A stretch of DNA of 64,000 nt from a virus, in IMG/VR virus record IMGVR_UViG_3300037246_001677, positions 1-64,000 of that record. One strand, written 5' to 3'. The notes below the pieces were generated by a model that was not told where the DNA came from, made no database searches, and saw only the letters and a program-made list of their open reading frames with translations. Every line of letters starts with the position of its first letter. Position 1 is the stretch's first letter. The translations under genes were made by a program, and so were the position numbers. This document shows positions 1 through 8,339 of the stretch, piece by piece.

Positions 1-9
1 CCATTTTCT

Positions 10-258
10 TCACTCTCCTTTCGGTTTAAATTTTACTCTCTTTTGTGCCAAAGCATTTGATACACCCGGCATATTTTTTAACTCTCTTAAAAACAATTTA
101 TAATCTTCTATACACTGTCTTTTATGGTATACTTCTGATTCACCTTTCTCATTTTTCAAACTTACAATATCCACACCAGATTCACAGTACATACATTTTT
201 CCTGATCTACCATAAATTCAGGTGGGAAAAATGATTTACATCCCTGACATTGTCCCAT
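10..258 (-). CDS. small zinc-ribbon protein
   Basis: 82 aa. Two CxxC knuckles (C4/C7 and C22/C25) suggest one structural zinc site; the C-terminal half is charged and helical with no recognised fold. Last visible gene of a long minus-strand run, about 23 bp beyond the next gene. Function unknown; one of more than ten mini zinc-ribbon proteins in this arm. Confidence 0.6.
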   Translation of the reverse strand: MGQCQGCKSFFPPEFMVDQEKCMYCESGVDIVSLKNEKGESEVYHKRQCIEDYKLFLRELKNMPGVSNALAQKRVKFKPKGE

Positions 259-281
259 AATATTCTCTCCCCCTACTTTAT

Positions 282-467
282 TTATATGATGGGATCACTT
301 GTCCCCTCAATTAATTTCTTTTTAAATTCGTCCGCGTCTACTACTTCAAACATGTTCTTACCGTATATGGCATCAAGACATACCTGAAGTACATCCTCTG
401 AAATACCATCGGTTGCTGCTTCTTGTAACTGCATTTCTGCTTCCCACTGTAAAAGTTTAGTCGTCAT
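282..467 (-). CDS. hypothetical protein
   Basis: 61 aa starting MTTKLLQW. The start at 467 is chosen over the upstream in-frame ATG at 488 because an AGGAAG ribosome site lies just before it, leaving an 11-bp overlap with the upstream gene. Mostly helical, acidic; no family recognised. Confidence 0.55.
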   Translation of the reverse strand: MTTKLLQWEAEMQLQEAATDGISEDVLQVCLDAIYGKNMFEVVDADEFKKKLIEGTSDPII

Positions 468-687
468 TCCTATCTTCCTGCCTTTCATTTATAATAAACT
501 CCTTTATATAAACAGTTTCTTTATAAGAATTTAAAGCCGCTCTCCATTTTTTAAAGTATGATCTATTTTTTATTACTTCAAAATATTTATCACGTCTTTC
601 TACAGCCTTGTCGTAATCATCCCATACTTCCAAAACCCGTTTTTCGTTTTGATTCATCCAAAATATTAGATATACCTTTTCACCCAT
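457..687 (-). CDS. hypothetical protein
   Basis: 76 aa, charged, aromatic-rich and predicted alpha-helical. Starts inside the last codons of the DNA ligase gene (8-bp overlap), so it is probably translationally coupled to it. No recognised domain. Confidence 0.55.
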   Translation of the reverse strand: MGEKVYLIFWMNQNEKRVLEVWDDYDKAVERRDKYFEVIKNRSYFKKWRAALNSYKETVYIKEFIINERQEDRNDD

Positions 688-2545
688 TTAGCATCTCCAT
701 TAAATCCTCATAAGAAATTATTGTTATATCATATGATCTTGCTTTTTTTGCTTTTCCTGTTTGACTATCTGGATCAGCAGTAACTAAAAAAGTAACTGAT
801 TTACTCATACTTCTAACTGTACCACCTTTTTTCTCGATCATCATTTGAAGTTCTTTTCTTCCAAATGGTCCCTTGCCTGTCATACAAAATGATGTTCCTG
901 CTAGGTTTCTAGCCACTTGTTCCCATTGTAGTCCTTTATTTCTAAGAAAATCAAACAAACCCTCACCGACCATTCTAATATTCTTGAAATAATATTTTGC
1001 AGTCACTTCTCCAATGCCATCTATTTCCATTAGTTCACTCGGTAGAAAATTCCATGCTCTTTGCATAAAATGGTCGTCGTTTTCACATTGTGGTCTGAAA
1101 TGGTCATAGACCAACTTCGAAAATGTTTTCCCCACAAAGGGAATACCCAAGGCCCGAATGAATCTATCAGGAGTAGTTTGCAAAGTCTTCTCTATTTCAT
1201 TGACAATCACTCTAGCCCGTTTCATCCCAAAACCTTCATACTTCGCTATTTCAAAATCTGTTATTGTATAACAACTTTCTATCGTATCCAATCCGAGCTT
1301 GATAAGAGTTTTTTGAGTAATGTTCTCAGCGCCCATTGTTCTTAAAAAGTGCTCAACTTGTTTGTATGACTGAGCTTGACAAATTGGATTTTTACAAACC
1401 ACATCCACACCAACTATAACCAAACCACTTTCACATGATGGGCAGTTATGAGGAAGATATGGATAATGCTCAAGTGATGAAACAGATTCAGTAATGTATG
1501 GTATTACATCTCCTGATCTTACCATGTTTACCACAGAACCTTTACCAATCTTGTTGTCTACTATGAACTGTGCATTAAATCCAGTCGCCTTTGATATAGT
1601 AACTCCTTGAATTTCAGTTGGTATAATATGAACCACCGGAACCACCCGACCAGTTCTACTAACTTTCCATTCAACCGTTCTCACCTCAACCTCAACTGGT
1701 TTCTCATTCATTTTGAAAGCAACTTTTAATTTTGGTATCAACACATTTTCTCTTTGATAGTATATGGGTGTTATGACCAACCCATCAACATCATATTCAG
1801 TTGACTCTTTAAATTCACTTAGCTTTTTAACTAAATCGTCCGCTGTGTGCATCTCTTTATTATAAAAGAAATGAAGAGGCACTCTCATTCCGTTTCTTTC
1901 AAAATTATCTCTTATCCATATATATCGTTTATTTTCATTTGTAATTGCTAAAATTTCATAATTCAAAATTTCATAGAAAAATGGAGTAATCTTATCTGAG
2001 TCCTTTTCATAATCACGATTCAAAATACCAGCCGCGCCATTTCTTCTTGTTTTAAAACCAAGTTCATCATGTACATCATCTATCAACATCGCTTCGGCTC
2101 GCATATGAATCTCGCCCCTATATGCTATTGGTTTACAGAAAATTTTAGCCTTTTCTGTAATATCTCTACCATAATATCCATCCCCACGAGTAACTGCTTT
2201 AACTACATATCCATCATTGTAGTCAACTTCAATGCTTACACCATCAAGCTTTTCGGTTGCCACAAATGAATCACTCTCTTGTTTATCCAACCACTCTTGA
2301 GCGCTTTCTTGTTTAATTTTATCAAGTGAACCAAGAATATATTGGAGTTTAACCTTTTCACCAGTTACAGCCGCACCCACCTCATTAAAATAAAGATTGC
2401 CTGGATAAAGTTCCTTAGCTTTATCCTTCAGTTCATCATAGTGCTTATCATCCACAGGTGATGTTCCATCTGTATAATAAAGCCTATCATATTCCTTTAG
2501 TTGCATTATTATATTATCTTCGCTAATGATACCCAAAAAAACCAT
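680..2545 (-). CDS. ligA: NAD+-dependent DNA ligase LigA
   Basis: 621 aa, near the usual 650-670 aa of LigA. Seals nicks using NAD+ as adenylate donor. Order: Ia-type N-terminus (YDxLYYTDGTSPVDD), nucleotidyltransferase core with KLDG motif (catalytic K99), OB fold, a four-Cys zinc finger (CPSC and CxxxxC pair around residues 355-380), helix-hairpin-helix repeats, and a C-terminal BRCT domain. The use of NAD+ rather than ATP links it to the NAD-salvage genes further along this strand. A GTG- or TTG-free ATG start follows the preceding stop directly. Confidence 0.95.
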   Translation of the reverse strand: MVFLGIISEDNIIMQLKEYDRLYYTDGTSPVDDKHYDELKDKAKELYPGNLYFNEVGAAVTGEKVKLQYILGSLDKIKQESAQEWLDKQESDSFVATEKLDGVSIEVDYNDGYVVKAVTRGDGYYGRDITEKAKIFCKPIAYRGEIHMRAEAMLIDDVHDELGFKTRRNGAAGILNRDYEKDSDKITPFFYEILNYEILAITNENKRYIWIRDNFERNGMRVPLHFFYNKEMHTADDLVKKLSEFKESTEYDVDGLVITPIYYQRENVLIPKLKVAFKMNEKPVEVEVRTVEWKVSRTGRVVPVVHIIPTEIQGVTISKATGFNAQFIVDNKIGKGSVVNMVRSGDVIPYITESVSSLEHYPYLPHNCPSCESGLVIVGVDVVCKNPICQAQSYKQVEHFLRTMGAENITQKTLIKLGLDTIESCYTITDFEIAKYEGFGMKRARVIVNEIEKTLQTTPDRFIRALGIPFVGKTFSKLVYDHFRPQCENDDHFMQRAWNFLPSELMEIDGIGEVTAKYYFKNIRMVGEGLFDFLRNKGLQWEQVARNLAGTSFCMTGKGPFGRKELQMMIEKKGGTVRSMSKSVTFLVTADPDSQTGKAKKARSYDITIISYEDLMEMLNG

Positions 2546-2761
2546 TTATTTCTCCTCTCCATTAAAATCTTTAATTATATCATTAATAGCACCAACATTT
2601 GAAGCCTCTTCATACGAAATTCCAGTATGTTCATATAAATCAACCACTTCACCACATATACATTCCCATGTGACAAACCCACAAGTTGGTGCAAAATACA
2701 CATCATTATCTACATAACCACATTTTTTACACTTCAACTCTAAAACATATCTGGTTCCCAT
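2546..2761 (-). CDS. zinc-ribbon protein
   Basis: 71 aa with C10/C13 and C27/C34/C36-type cysteine pairs consistent with a rubredoxin-like knuckle. It abuts both ligA and the HD-domain gene (no spacer), indicating one operon. Function unknown. Confidence 0.6.
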   Translation of the reverse strand: MGTRYVLELKCKKCGYVDNDVYFAPTCGFVTWECICGEVVDLYEHTGISYEEASNVGAINDIIKDFNGEEK

Positions 2762-3523
2762 CTATTTTTCCTTTCCGTTGTCTATAATTCTTAAGTTATC
2801 TTTATCACCTTCTTCATCTTCATCCCCGTAAAGTTCTCTTTTATGATACTTGTTTTCTAACTCTTTGTAAAGCACTCTACGGATTTTTTTCAAATCACCA
2901 ACCTTAACATCATCCAGTTGGTCGTCATCCATCAATCTGTTTATAGTATTGTTAATGACCAATTTCTTATCTTCTGATGTTTCAAGTTTTCCATTTGAAG
3001 CCAATGATCTTGCTGTTGCCTCGATAGAATCACAAATCATCAAAACAGCCGACTCAATTGTTTGAGGTTTCTTACACTTATAACGATAAAGGTCATTAAC
3101 ATCGGTCTTTGACTTCTTATAGAAGAAAGCCAAAATAGTATCACCATGATGTTGAGTTATCATTTCGATTAACTCTCTTGGAAATTCGGGCTCGTTAAGA
3201 AGTATGACAGCTGTATCACCAATATGTCGAGTAATGATCTGATAACTTATCAATGGGTCAAGATCGTTGTGCATGTTCGTGCCGTTTTGATTTTCTGAAA
3301 AGGCTTCTGGGCAATTCATTTTCCCAATGTCATGGTACTTTCCTATAACACTCATTATATCAGTATCCAATTTCAACTCAATAGCAACCGCTTCACACAA
3401 ATCCGCAACATTATCCGAATGAGCAAAAGTACCAGGAGCCACCTTTCTAAAAGTCTCAAGCAATGGATGTGAAGCATCCAAAAATGGCTTCAAATCAAAA
3501 ACCCCTTTAGTCTTTTCTTCCAT
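2762..3523 (-). CDS. soluble PgpH-type HD phosphohydrolase (putative c-di-AMP phosphodiesterase)
   Basis: 253 aa. The order of motifs closely matches the cytosolic HD domain of the seven-transmembrane receptor PgpH: SHPLL near residue 18, APGTFxHS with H35, YHDIGKM with H64/D65, ENQxGxN, H100, QHHG with H125/H126, YRY-xx-KPQT, and DSxEAxxRSL with D165. PgpH hydrolyses cyclic di-AMP; here the extracellular and membrane parts are absent, leaving a free enzyme. First gene behind the promoter at 3559-3587. It could degrade a host second messenger or a defence signal; the substrate is inferred, the HD family is well supported. Confidence 0.8.
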   Translation of the reverse strand: MEEKTKGVFDLKPFLDASHPLLETFRKVAPGTFAHSDNVADLCEAVAIELKLDTDIMSVIGKYHDIGKMNCPEAFSENQNGTNMHNDLDPLISYQIITRHIGDTAVILLNEPEFPRELIEMITQHHGDTILAFFYKKSKTDVNDLYRYKCKKPQTIESAVLMICDSIEATARSLASNGKLETSEDKKLVINNTINRLMDDDQLDDVKVGDLKKIRRVLYKELENKYHKRELYGDEDEEGDKDNLRIIDNGKEK

Positions 3524-3558
3524 GGTTCTCTCCTTTTATGGTACAAATTATTAGTACA

Positions 3559-3587
3559 ATAATATCATATCACATTCAAATTGTAAA
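3559..3587 (-). promoter_or_regulatory. sigma70-type promoter
   Basis: On the minus strand TTTACA, 17 bp, TATTAT with upstream TG, just ahead of the HD-phosphohydrolase operon. Confidence 0.75.
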
Positions 3588-3611
3588 TTGTTTTTCTTAA
3601 ATTCAGGTAGG

Positions 3612-4187
3612 TTATGTTGATATTAGAATAGAGTGTAAACTCTTATGGATCCCCCAAATGCCAAGGCGCCTTATTTCATTCCAATCATCAACAACGGGTA
3701 GGTAGTCAAACTGAAGTGGGTCGACAAGTTTTTTTTCTCTCCCCAAAAAATACTTAAATGTGTCTAGCATCATAAAAGTCATCCACTTCAAAGTTTCTGT
3801 CTCCTCCGCTAAATCATATATAAATTCATTCTGCCGTTTTATTGTTTCTTCAATGCTCAAATTGGCATATGTAGCCATTTTTTTAACATCTGCCATACTA
3901 GTCAATTTAAATGGTTCAAAAAACAAAAACGGTTTACTCATAATAAGTTCCCGTTTTATCTCTATTCTATTGCCTTCTTTATCCACAACATCCCCTTTTA
4001 TCATTTTAGACAGGGATGTATTAAGCTTAAATTTCTTTGCTTGAAAATCGGCTTTAACAACTTCTTTTATTCTATTTTCACCATCACCCCAAACAAAAGA
4101 TGATCTTCTTCTATCTAATTTATATCCATACTCTTCGGCAATTATATTTTCAAATTTATCACCACTTTTAACTCTTTTTTGAATCAC
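3612..4187 (-). CDS. hypothetical protein
   Basis: 191 aa. A basic N-terminal third is followed by a segment containing VxDKEGNRIEIKRE, loosely reminiscent of a PD-(D/E)xK nuclease core, then a helical C-terminus. Similarity is too weak for a function. Ribosome site AAGGAGAAA precedes the start. Confidence 0.55.
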   Translation of the reverse strand: MIQKRVKSGDKFENIIAEEYGYKLDRRRSSFVWGDGENRIKEVVKADFQAKKFKLNTSLSKMIKGDVVDKEGNRIEIKRELIMSKPFLFFEPFKLTSMADVKKMATYANLSIEETIKRQNEFIYDLAEETETLKWMTFMMLDTFKYFLGREKKLVDPLQFDYLPVVDDWNEIRRLGIWGIHKSLHSILIST

Positions 4188-4201
4188 AATTTCTCCTTTC
4201 T

Positions 4202-4273
4202 TGGTAGCGAAATGGGGAATCGAACCCCACCATCAAGGATATGAGCCCTGAGTCAACACCGTGTTGCATCGCC
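4202..4273 (-). tRNA. tRNA-Met(CAU)
   Basis: 72 nt with encoded CCA and A73. Anticodon stem CAGGG/CCTTG carries loop CTCATAT; T arm GGGG-TTCGATT-CCCC. Acceptor stem GGCGATG/TTTCGCT has wobble pairs and one mismatch. The G-rich anticodon stem is initiator-like; an Ile2 role cannot be excluded. Confidence 0.8.
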
Positions 4274-4477
4274 TTATAGTTGATTTCTTATAATATTTAT
4301 AACTGTTTTTAATACACTATCTCTATATTCACTTGACTCAAATACAGCAGTATGTTCTCCATGTGTGCCATAGTCAAAACATATACATGGGTTTGTTGAA
4401 TAAGTAAATGGATTGAAACTAATCAATCTATCTGAAATAACAAAATATTTACCATTTTCATCATAAACACAATTCAT
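4274..4477 (-). CDS. hypothetical protein
   Basis: 67 aa lying exactly between two tRNA genes. Contains several Cys and aromatic residues; no family recognised. AAGGATAAAA ribosome site upstream of the ATG. Confidence 0.5.
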   Translation of the reverse strand: MNCVYDENGKYFVISDRLISFNPFTYSTNPCICFDYGTHGEHTAVFESSEYRDSVLKTVINIIRNQL

Positions 4478-4494
4478 AACATTTTATCCTTTCG

Positions 4495-4571
4495 TGGAGG
4501 CCGCCAAGGGAGTCGAACCCTTTATGACAGTTGGGTTGCAACCAACTCGCTTACCACTTGCATACACGGCC
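4495..4571 (-). tRNA. tRNA-Cys(GCA)
   Basis: 77 nt, encoded CCA. Anticodon loop TTGCAAC on a GTTGG/CCAAC stem; U73 discriminator, the known identity base of tRNA-Cys. T arm AAGGG-TTCGACT-CCCTT. Confidence 0.9.
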
Positions 4572-4724
4572 TTATATTTCTTCTACTTTTAATGCTCGAA
4601 TACTAAAAGGTGCATTATCAGCATATTCCAGCATGTTTTCTTGTATCATATCACGAATTTCATCTTTTGTAAACTCTTCATCTTTATCTTTAATAAAGAT
4701 CATAGCCACATATTCTTTACTCAT
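4572..4724 (-). CDS. small hypothetical protein
   Basis: 50 aa (MSKEYVAMIF start), acidic, alpha/beta looking. Perfect ribosome site GGAAAGGAG 6-7 nt before the ATG. Its stop abuts the 5' end of tRNA-Cys. Confidence 0.6.
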   Translation of the reverse strand: MSKEYVAMIFIKDKDEEFTKDEIRDMIQENMLEYADNAPFSIRALKVEEI

Positions 4725-4921
4725 TTTAACTCCTTTCCGGTTACTTTTTTGATTAATTCTTTAAATTTATTCCAATCACCTTTTTTGATTAGTTTCTCCA
4801 TTTCGGAAATTTCAGATTTTGAAGCAACTTGATAAAAACTCACAATCTCCTCAAAACCAATGTTTCCCGGATATGCAGCCTCGCTCAAACCAGGCATTAA
4901 TATGTATTTTTTTAATCTCAT
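4721..4921 (-). CDS. hypothetical protein with MRLKKYI N-terminus
   Basis: 66 aa. Overlaps its downstream neighbour by ATGA. The first seven residues resemble the capsid-targeting peptides of the 54-62 kb genes, but the L/IxE cleavage motif is absent at the usual place, so the link is uncertain. C-terminal half is Lys-rich helix. Confidence 0.5.
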   Translation of the reverse strand: MRLKKYILMPGLSEAAYPGNIGFEEIVSFYQVASKSEISEMEKLIKKGDWNKFKELIKKVTGKELK

Positions 4922-5031
4922 TATACTACTTTATGTGGCCCTTTCGGATAATGTGGCCCTTTCAAATTTCCAGATTTTCTGCCTTGTGTTGGTTTCATTG
5001 TTATTTTTACCTTTTTATCTATTCTTATCAT
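4921..5031 (-). CDS. basic mini-protein
   Basis: 36 aa, strongly basic (MIRIDKKVKI start) with a tandem KGPHYPKGPH motif. GGAGGAA ribosome site lies in the end of the upstream gene; the TAATG stop/start overlap with the following gene supports translation. Confidence 0.5.
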   Translation of the reverse strand: MIRIDKKVKITMKPTQGRKSGNLKGPHYPKGPHKVV

Positions 5032-5226
5032 TTAAAGTTCCTCCTCCATCACAAAAAATCCTGTATGTTGTCTTAATTCCATCAACATCATTCTTTCTGT
5101 AAATTCATCTATTGTTTCAAAATTTATTATCTTTACTTTACTACCTCTGCAGTTGGGACAGTAGGCGAATCCACCTAACCAATCCCAACCACAATCTCTG
5201 CATTCAAAACTAAGCACGTATGACAT
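5032..5226 (-). CDS. zinc-ribbon protein
   Basis: 64 aa. CRDC (C9/C12) and CPNC (C23/C26) form a standard ribbon; C-terminal acidic helix. Located directly downstream of rtcB in the transcription direction. No specific function. Confidence 0.6.
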   Translation of the reverse strand: MSYVLSFECRDCGWDWLGGFAYCPNCRGSKVKIINFETIDEFTERMMLMELRQHTGFFVMEEEL

Positions 5227-5252
5227 AAATCCTCCACAGAGGTATTTATGCT

Positions 5253-6428
5253 TTACTTGGACTTTAAGTTCAATACCGGAATCAATCTATCAACAATAGT
5301 TGCTGTTGGTCCAAGATATTTCTCTATTAAAGCAGGGTCCTTATAGGCTTCCTTTACTTCATCCACAGGAACATAAGAAGTAAAGATTCCCTTTTTCTTC
5401 ATTCTTTCTTGAGCAACTTCAGAAGAAAATTTGCTCTTAGCCCAAGTCCTGGAACCTAATCTACCAGCACCATGAGGAGCAGAGTAATTCCATTCAGGAT
5501 TTGACTTACCCTCACAGATAGTTATACCATCTTCCATGTTCCAAGGTATAATCATCTTTTGACCCTCGTAGGAGGTAATTGCACCTTTTCTAATTATAAA
5601 ATCATTAAAGTCAATGTAGTTATGTACGGAAACTATTGTTTCACTCACTTCTAAATTAAGTGCCTCCACAACTACGTCACACATGACCTTACGATTTTCA
5701 TTTGCATATTTTTGAGCAATTACCATATCTACGAGGTAATCAAAAGCCTCGCGACCTTCAAGATATGCTAATTCACCTCTGCCAGCTTTTCTTTGGTGAT
5801 ACAATGCAACCTTCAAACCAAATTGTCTGGAACCAGAGTGAAAAGTAATCCAATAATCACCTGTTTCTTCTGACTTACCTATTTCTATGAAGTGGTTACC
5901 ACCACCCAATGTACCAATAGACTTACAGAATCTATCATAGTCCATTCCAATTTCATAACATAAATCCATGAAGTCATATTCTGGTAAACCATACACAACA
6001 CCAAACTTACGGTTATATGCCATTGTGAACAAACGTAACTCTTCTTTTAATTCCTTATGGAATCTATCATCATTCTCTACTGAGAAAAATGTATTAGAAT
6101 GAACAGAATATCCAAAAGGAATAAGTTTTCTTATTTTTTCATCAATCTCTTTTTTTGTATGTGTTTCAAAAACTCTTTTACCAACATTGACTGAAAGCAT
6201 ACCACAGCCAATATCTACACCTACAACATTTGGTATGACTTTTTCTGTCATTGGCATTGTAAAACCAATGACTGTACCAGCGCCTTTATGGCAATCTGGC
6301 ATTATTGCTATATAGTTAGTGAAAGCTTCGTGATTCAAGAAACCATAAATTTGGGTTACCGTTGCTGGGTCCATTTCATCAATCATCGAAGTAGCTTCAC
6401 CATATTTTCCTTTATACAATATAGGCAC
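5253..6428 (-). CDS. rtcB: RNA-splicing ligase RtcB
   Basis: 391 aa, slightly shorter than bacterial RtcB (about 400-480 aa). Joins 2',3'-cyclic-phosphate or 3'-phosphate RNA ends to 5'-OH ends using GTP and Mn2+. Visible signatures: GVDIGCGM (D72, C75 metal ligands), GGGNHFIEI with metal His, HSGSRQFG, SVHNYIDF and the guanylylation region SAPHGAGRLGSR with its His. Phage RtcB is a plausible repair enzyme for tRNAs or Y RNAs cut during infection. In several bacteria rtcB sits beside a Ro60 gene; here Ro60 is 44 kb away in the same phage. Confidence 0.95.
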   Translation of the reverse strand: MPILYKGKYGEATSMIDEMDPATVTQIYGFLNHEAFTNYIAIMPDCHKGAGTVIGFTMPMTEKVIPNVVGVDIGCGMLSVNVGKRVFETHTKKEIDEKIRKLIPFGYSVHSNTFFSVENDDRFHKELKEELRLFTMAYNRKFGVVYGLPEYDFMDLCYEIGMDYDRFCKSIGTLGGGNHFIEIGKSEETGDYWITFHSGSRQFGLKVALYHQRKAGRGELAYLEGREAFDYLVDMVIAQKYANENRKVMCDVVVEALNLEVSETIVSVHNYIDFNDFIIRKGAITSYEGQKMIIPWNMEDGITICEGKSNPEWNYSAPHGAGRLGSRTWAKSKFSSEVAQERMKKKGIFTSYVPVDEVKEAYKDPALIEKYLGPTATIVDRLIPVLNLKSK

Positions 6429-6456
6429 TTAAATCACCATCCTTTCAATTTTTATT

Positions 6457-6651
6457 TTAACAATGATGGCACCAACAATCAAATTCATCTGATTTAAACC
6501 ATCCAAGTGTTTCTAAATCTGTTTTATCTACATCATTGAACTCTGTATTAAGATTTGGTCCATATATAATATCATGGTCTGCTTCAAAAAAATCATCTAA
6601 ATCATTTCTTTTAAATATCATACATGAAATTAACATTTGACTATATTTCAT
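6457..6651 (-). CDS. hypothetical protein
   Basis: 64 aa ending in CWCHHC, a possible metal-binding tail. Acidic body. ATGA overlap with the upstream 244-aa gene indicates coupling. Confidence 0.5.
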   Translation of the reverse strand: MKYSQMLISCMIFKRNDLDDFFEADHDIIYGPNLNTEFNDVDKTDLETLGWFKSDEFDCWCHHC

Positions 6652-7382
6652 TTTGAACCCCTCTCAATTATAGCTTTGTCTTCTAAATGCATCGCTTTCT
6701 CCCACTCTAAATCCCTACAATATCTACAATAACCTATATCCTCAATGGATTCATTATGCGCATCTAAATCATCACATGAATCATCTTCCCATTTTTCTCC
6801 GGTTAAAGTATCCTTTTCGAAATCCAAGTCAACTTCACTGGTTTGATGTTCAACGGCATCATAAATACCTTCTTTATCACATTCTGCCAAATACTCATCT
6901 AATCTATTCCAAGCCGCTTCATCCTCTTCTTTCTTTCTATCTTCGAGGAAAGAATTTCTTAGATTTTCAAGATAAGTTTCTTTATTTTCAGCATCTTTCT
7001 TTTTTTGATTTTCTTTTATCTCCAGTTCAATATCATCAATGACTTCAACTCCTTCATTGAACTCATCTCCTAATTCAACGAGAGTCATAACACGGCCTGC
7101 CATCACACACTCTTCTTCAAAACATTCAAGTGAGTTAGTAATTTCTATAACCATTTCATTTATAAGTTCTACGTGTTTTTCTTTGTCAAAGTCCATATTC
7201 AACATAGAACCAGAAAAAGCCATGATGCTAGAAAGCACTTGCTTTCTGACAGTTTTCAACTCTTCTTCAATTTCCTCATAGGACCTTGGAATTGAACCAA
7301 AATGTTCGAAAGTGTAAAGATGTTTTCTTCCAATGTCTGCTATAATTTTTCCTTTATATGTTACCAATAAATCAACACCCAT
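6648..7382 (-). CDS. large acidic hypothetical protein
   Basis: 244 aa, very acidic with a central coiled-coil-like Glu/Lys segment (residues about 115-165) and a C-terminal CRYC pair. N-terminus starts MGVDLLVTYKG. No family recognised. Confidence 0.6.
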   Translation of the reverse strand: MGVDLLVTYKGKIIADIGRKHLYTFEHFGSIPRSYEEIEEELKTVRKQVLSSIMAFSGSMLNMDFDKEKHVELINEMVIEITNSLECFEEECVMAGRVMTLVELGDEFNEGVEVIDDIELEIKENQKKKDAENKETYLENLRNSFLEDRKKEEDEAAWNRLDEYLAECDKEGIYDAVEHQTSEVDLDFEKDTLTGEKWEDDSCDDLDAHNESIEDIGYCRYCRDLEWEKAMHLEDKAIIERGSK

Positions 7383-7396
7383 TATATTAATTCTCC

Positions 7397-7777
7397 TTAA
7401 AATTCAAGTTTTTCAATTTCTATTCTTTCTAGTATAACATATTTATTCGTGTTTGTATCCATTATGTGATGATATGCCAGGCATCGTTCATAGTAGTGTT
7501 CTATTTCATCACCCATAACTTCTTTAAAAGGTTTACTTAAAACATATAACTCAACATCACGGATCATATGAATTTTCGCAGCTTTTTCCCCCAGAGGACC
7601 GAAAAGTTCCTTGCACTTAGCAACACCTTTTCTGTTATGGCGAAATTTACGATGATATTCAAAGTGTATATGAGGTGGATATTTTTTGATATAAAAATCC
7701 AAGTAGGCATGCACCTTCTCGAACGGCGCCCCAATTAATCTCATACAATCTTCAATATGCGTTTTACGCCTCGCCAT
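7397..7777 (-). CDS. hypothetical protein
   Basis: 126 aa, His- and basic-rich first half (KYPPHIHFEYHRKFRHNRKG). May be a predicted hydrolase-like domain with conserved His, but no known motif is complete. Overlaps the upstream membrane protein gene. Confidence 0.5.
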   Translation of the reverse strand: MARRKTHIEDCMRLIGAPFEKVHAYLDFYIKKYPPHIHFEYHRKFRHNRKGVAKCKELFGPLGEKAAKIHMIRDVELYVLSKPFKEVMGDEIEHYYERCLAYHHIMDTNTNKYVILERIEIEKLEF

Positions 7778-7901
7778 TTTCTTTTTTGTCCTCCGTTTCT
7801 TCTTCTATTTTACCAAATTTAATAACTAACCAACTTACAAATAAAATTGCGCCTTGAACAAGCGCCCAATTTCTCCACAACTCCCATGGTAAATCAAACA
7901 T
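7764..7901 (-). CDS. small membrane protein
   Basis: About 45 aa if translation starts at MFDLPWELW; the in-frame upstream Mets lie inside the preceding gene. One clear transmembrane helix (ALVQGAILFVSWLVIKF) and a charged cytoplasmic tail. Start is uncertain. Confidence 0.45.
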   Translation of the reverse strand: MFDLPWELWRNWALVQGAILFVSWLVIKFGKIEEETEDKKENGEA

Positions 7902-8307
7902 TTGTAAACTCTGATACATGAATAAACTCCGATACATGAATAAAGTCCGCATCAATCAAATCGAATGCTGGTTTATATTTTAAACTATCATCTATAAGAT
8001 AGTCAATTCCAAAAGTCCTACACATTCTGGCTTTTGAATCCCACCAGGTTTCTTCATCACACCAAGGCGTTCCCTTTTCATCATAAGTAAATTGAATACC
8101 ATTCAATGTTAAATAATCAACAACGGAATGCACAAGCATATTATTTGGATTTATTCCAATTTCACATAGCCCATCATATATTTCCTTTTTTGTCGGACCA
8201 GAAACAACACAAACCTGGTGGCCAATCAACCTAAGCATTTCAATCATTGGCTTAAATTTCTCTGGATATGTATCCAAAACACCATGTAAGTCAAATCCTA
8301 TTTTCAT
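7894..8307 (-). CDS. HAD-family phosphatase-like protein
   Basis: 137 aa. Begins MKIGFDLHGVLD: a HAD motif I with FDLHGV, D5 nucleophile position and D12. VSGP is motif II; a later DYLIDD is motif IV. Resembles phage 5'-nucleotidase-like HADs. The C-terminus carries a perfect short repeat, FIHVSE twice, caused by a 15-18 bp direct duplication near 7912-7945. Confidence 0.7.
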   Translation of the reverse strand: MKIGFDLHGVLDTYPEKFKPMIEMLRLIGHQVCVVSGPTKKEIYDGLCEIGINPNNMLVHSVVDYLTLNGIQFTYDEKGTPWCDEETWWDSKARMCRTFGIDYLIDDSLKYKPAFDLIDADFIHVSEFIHVSEFTNV

Positions 8308-8339
8308 ATCGTTTCCTTTCTAAAATGCCGCTTTTTAAG

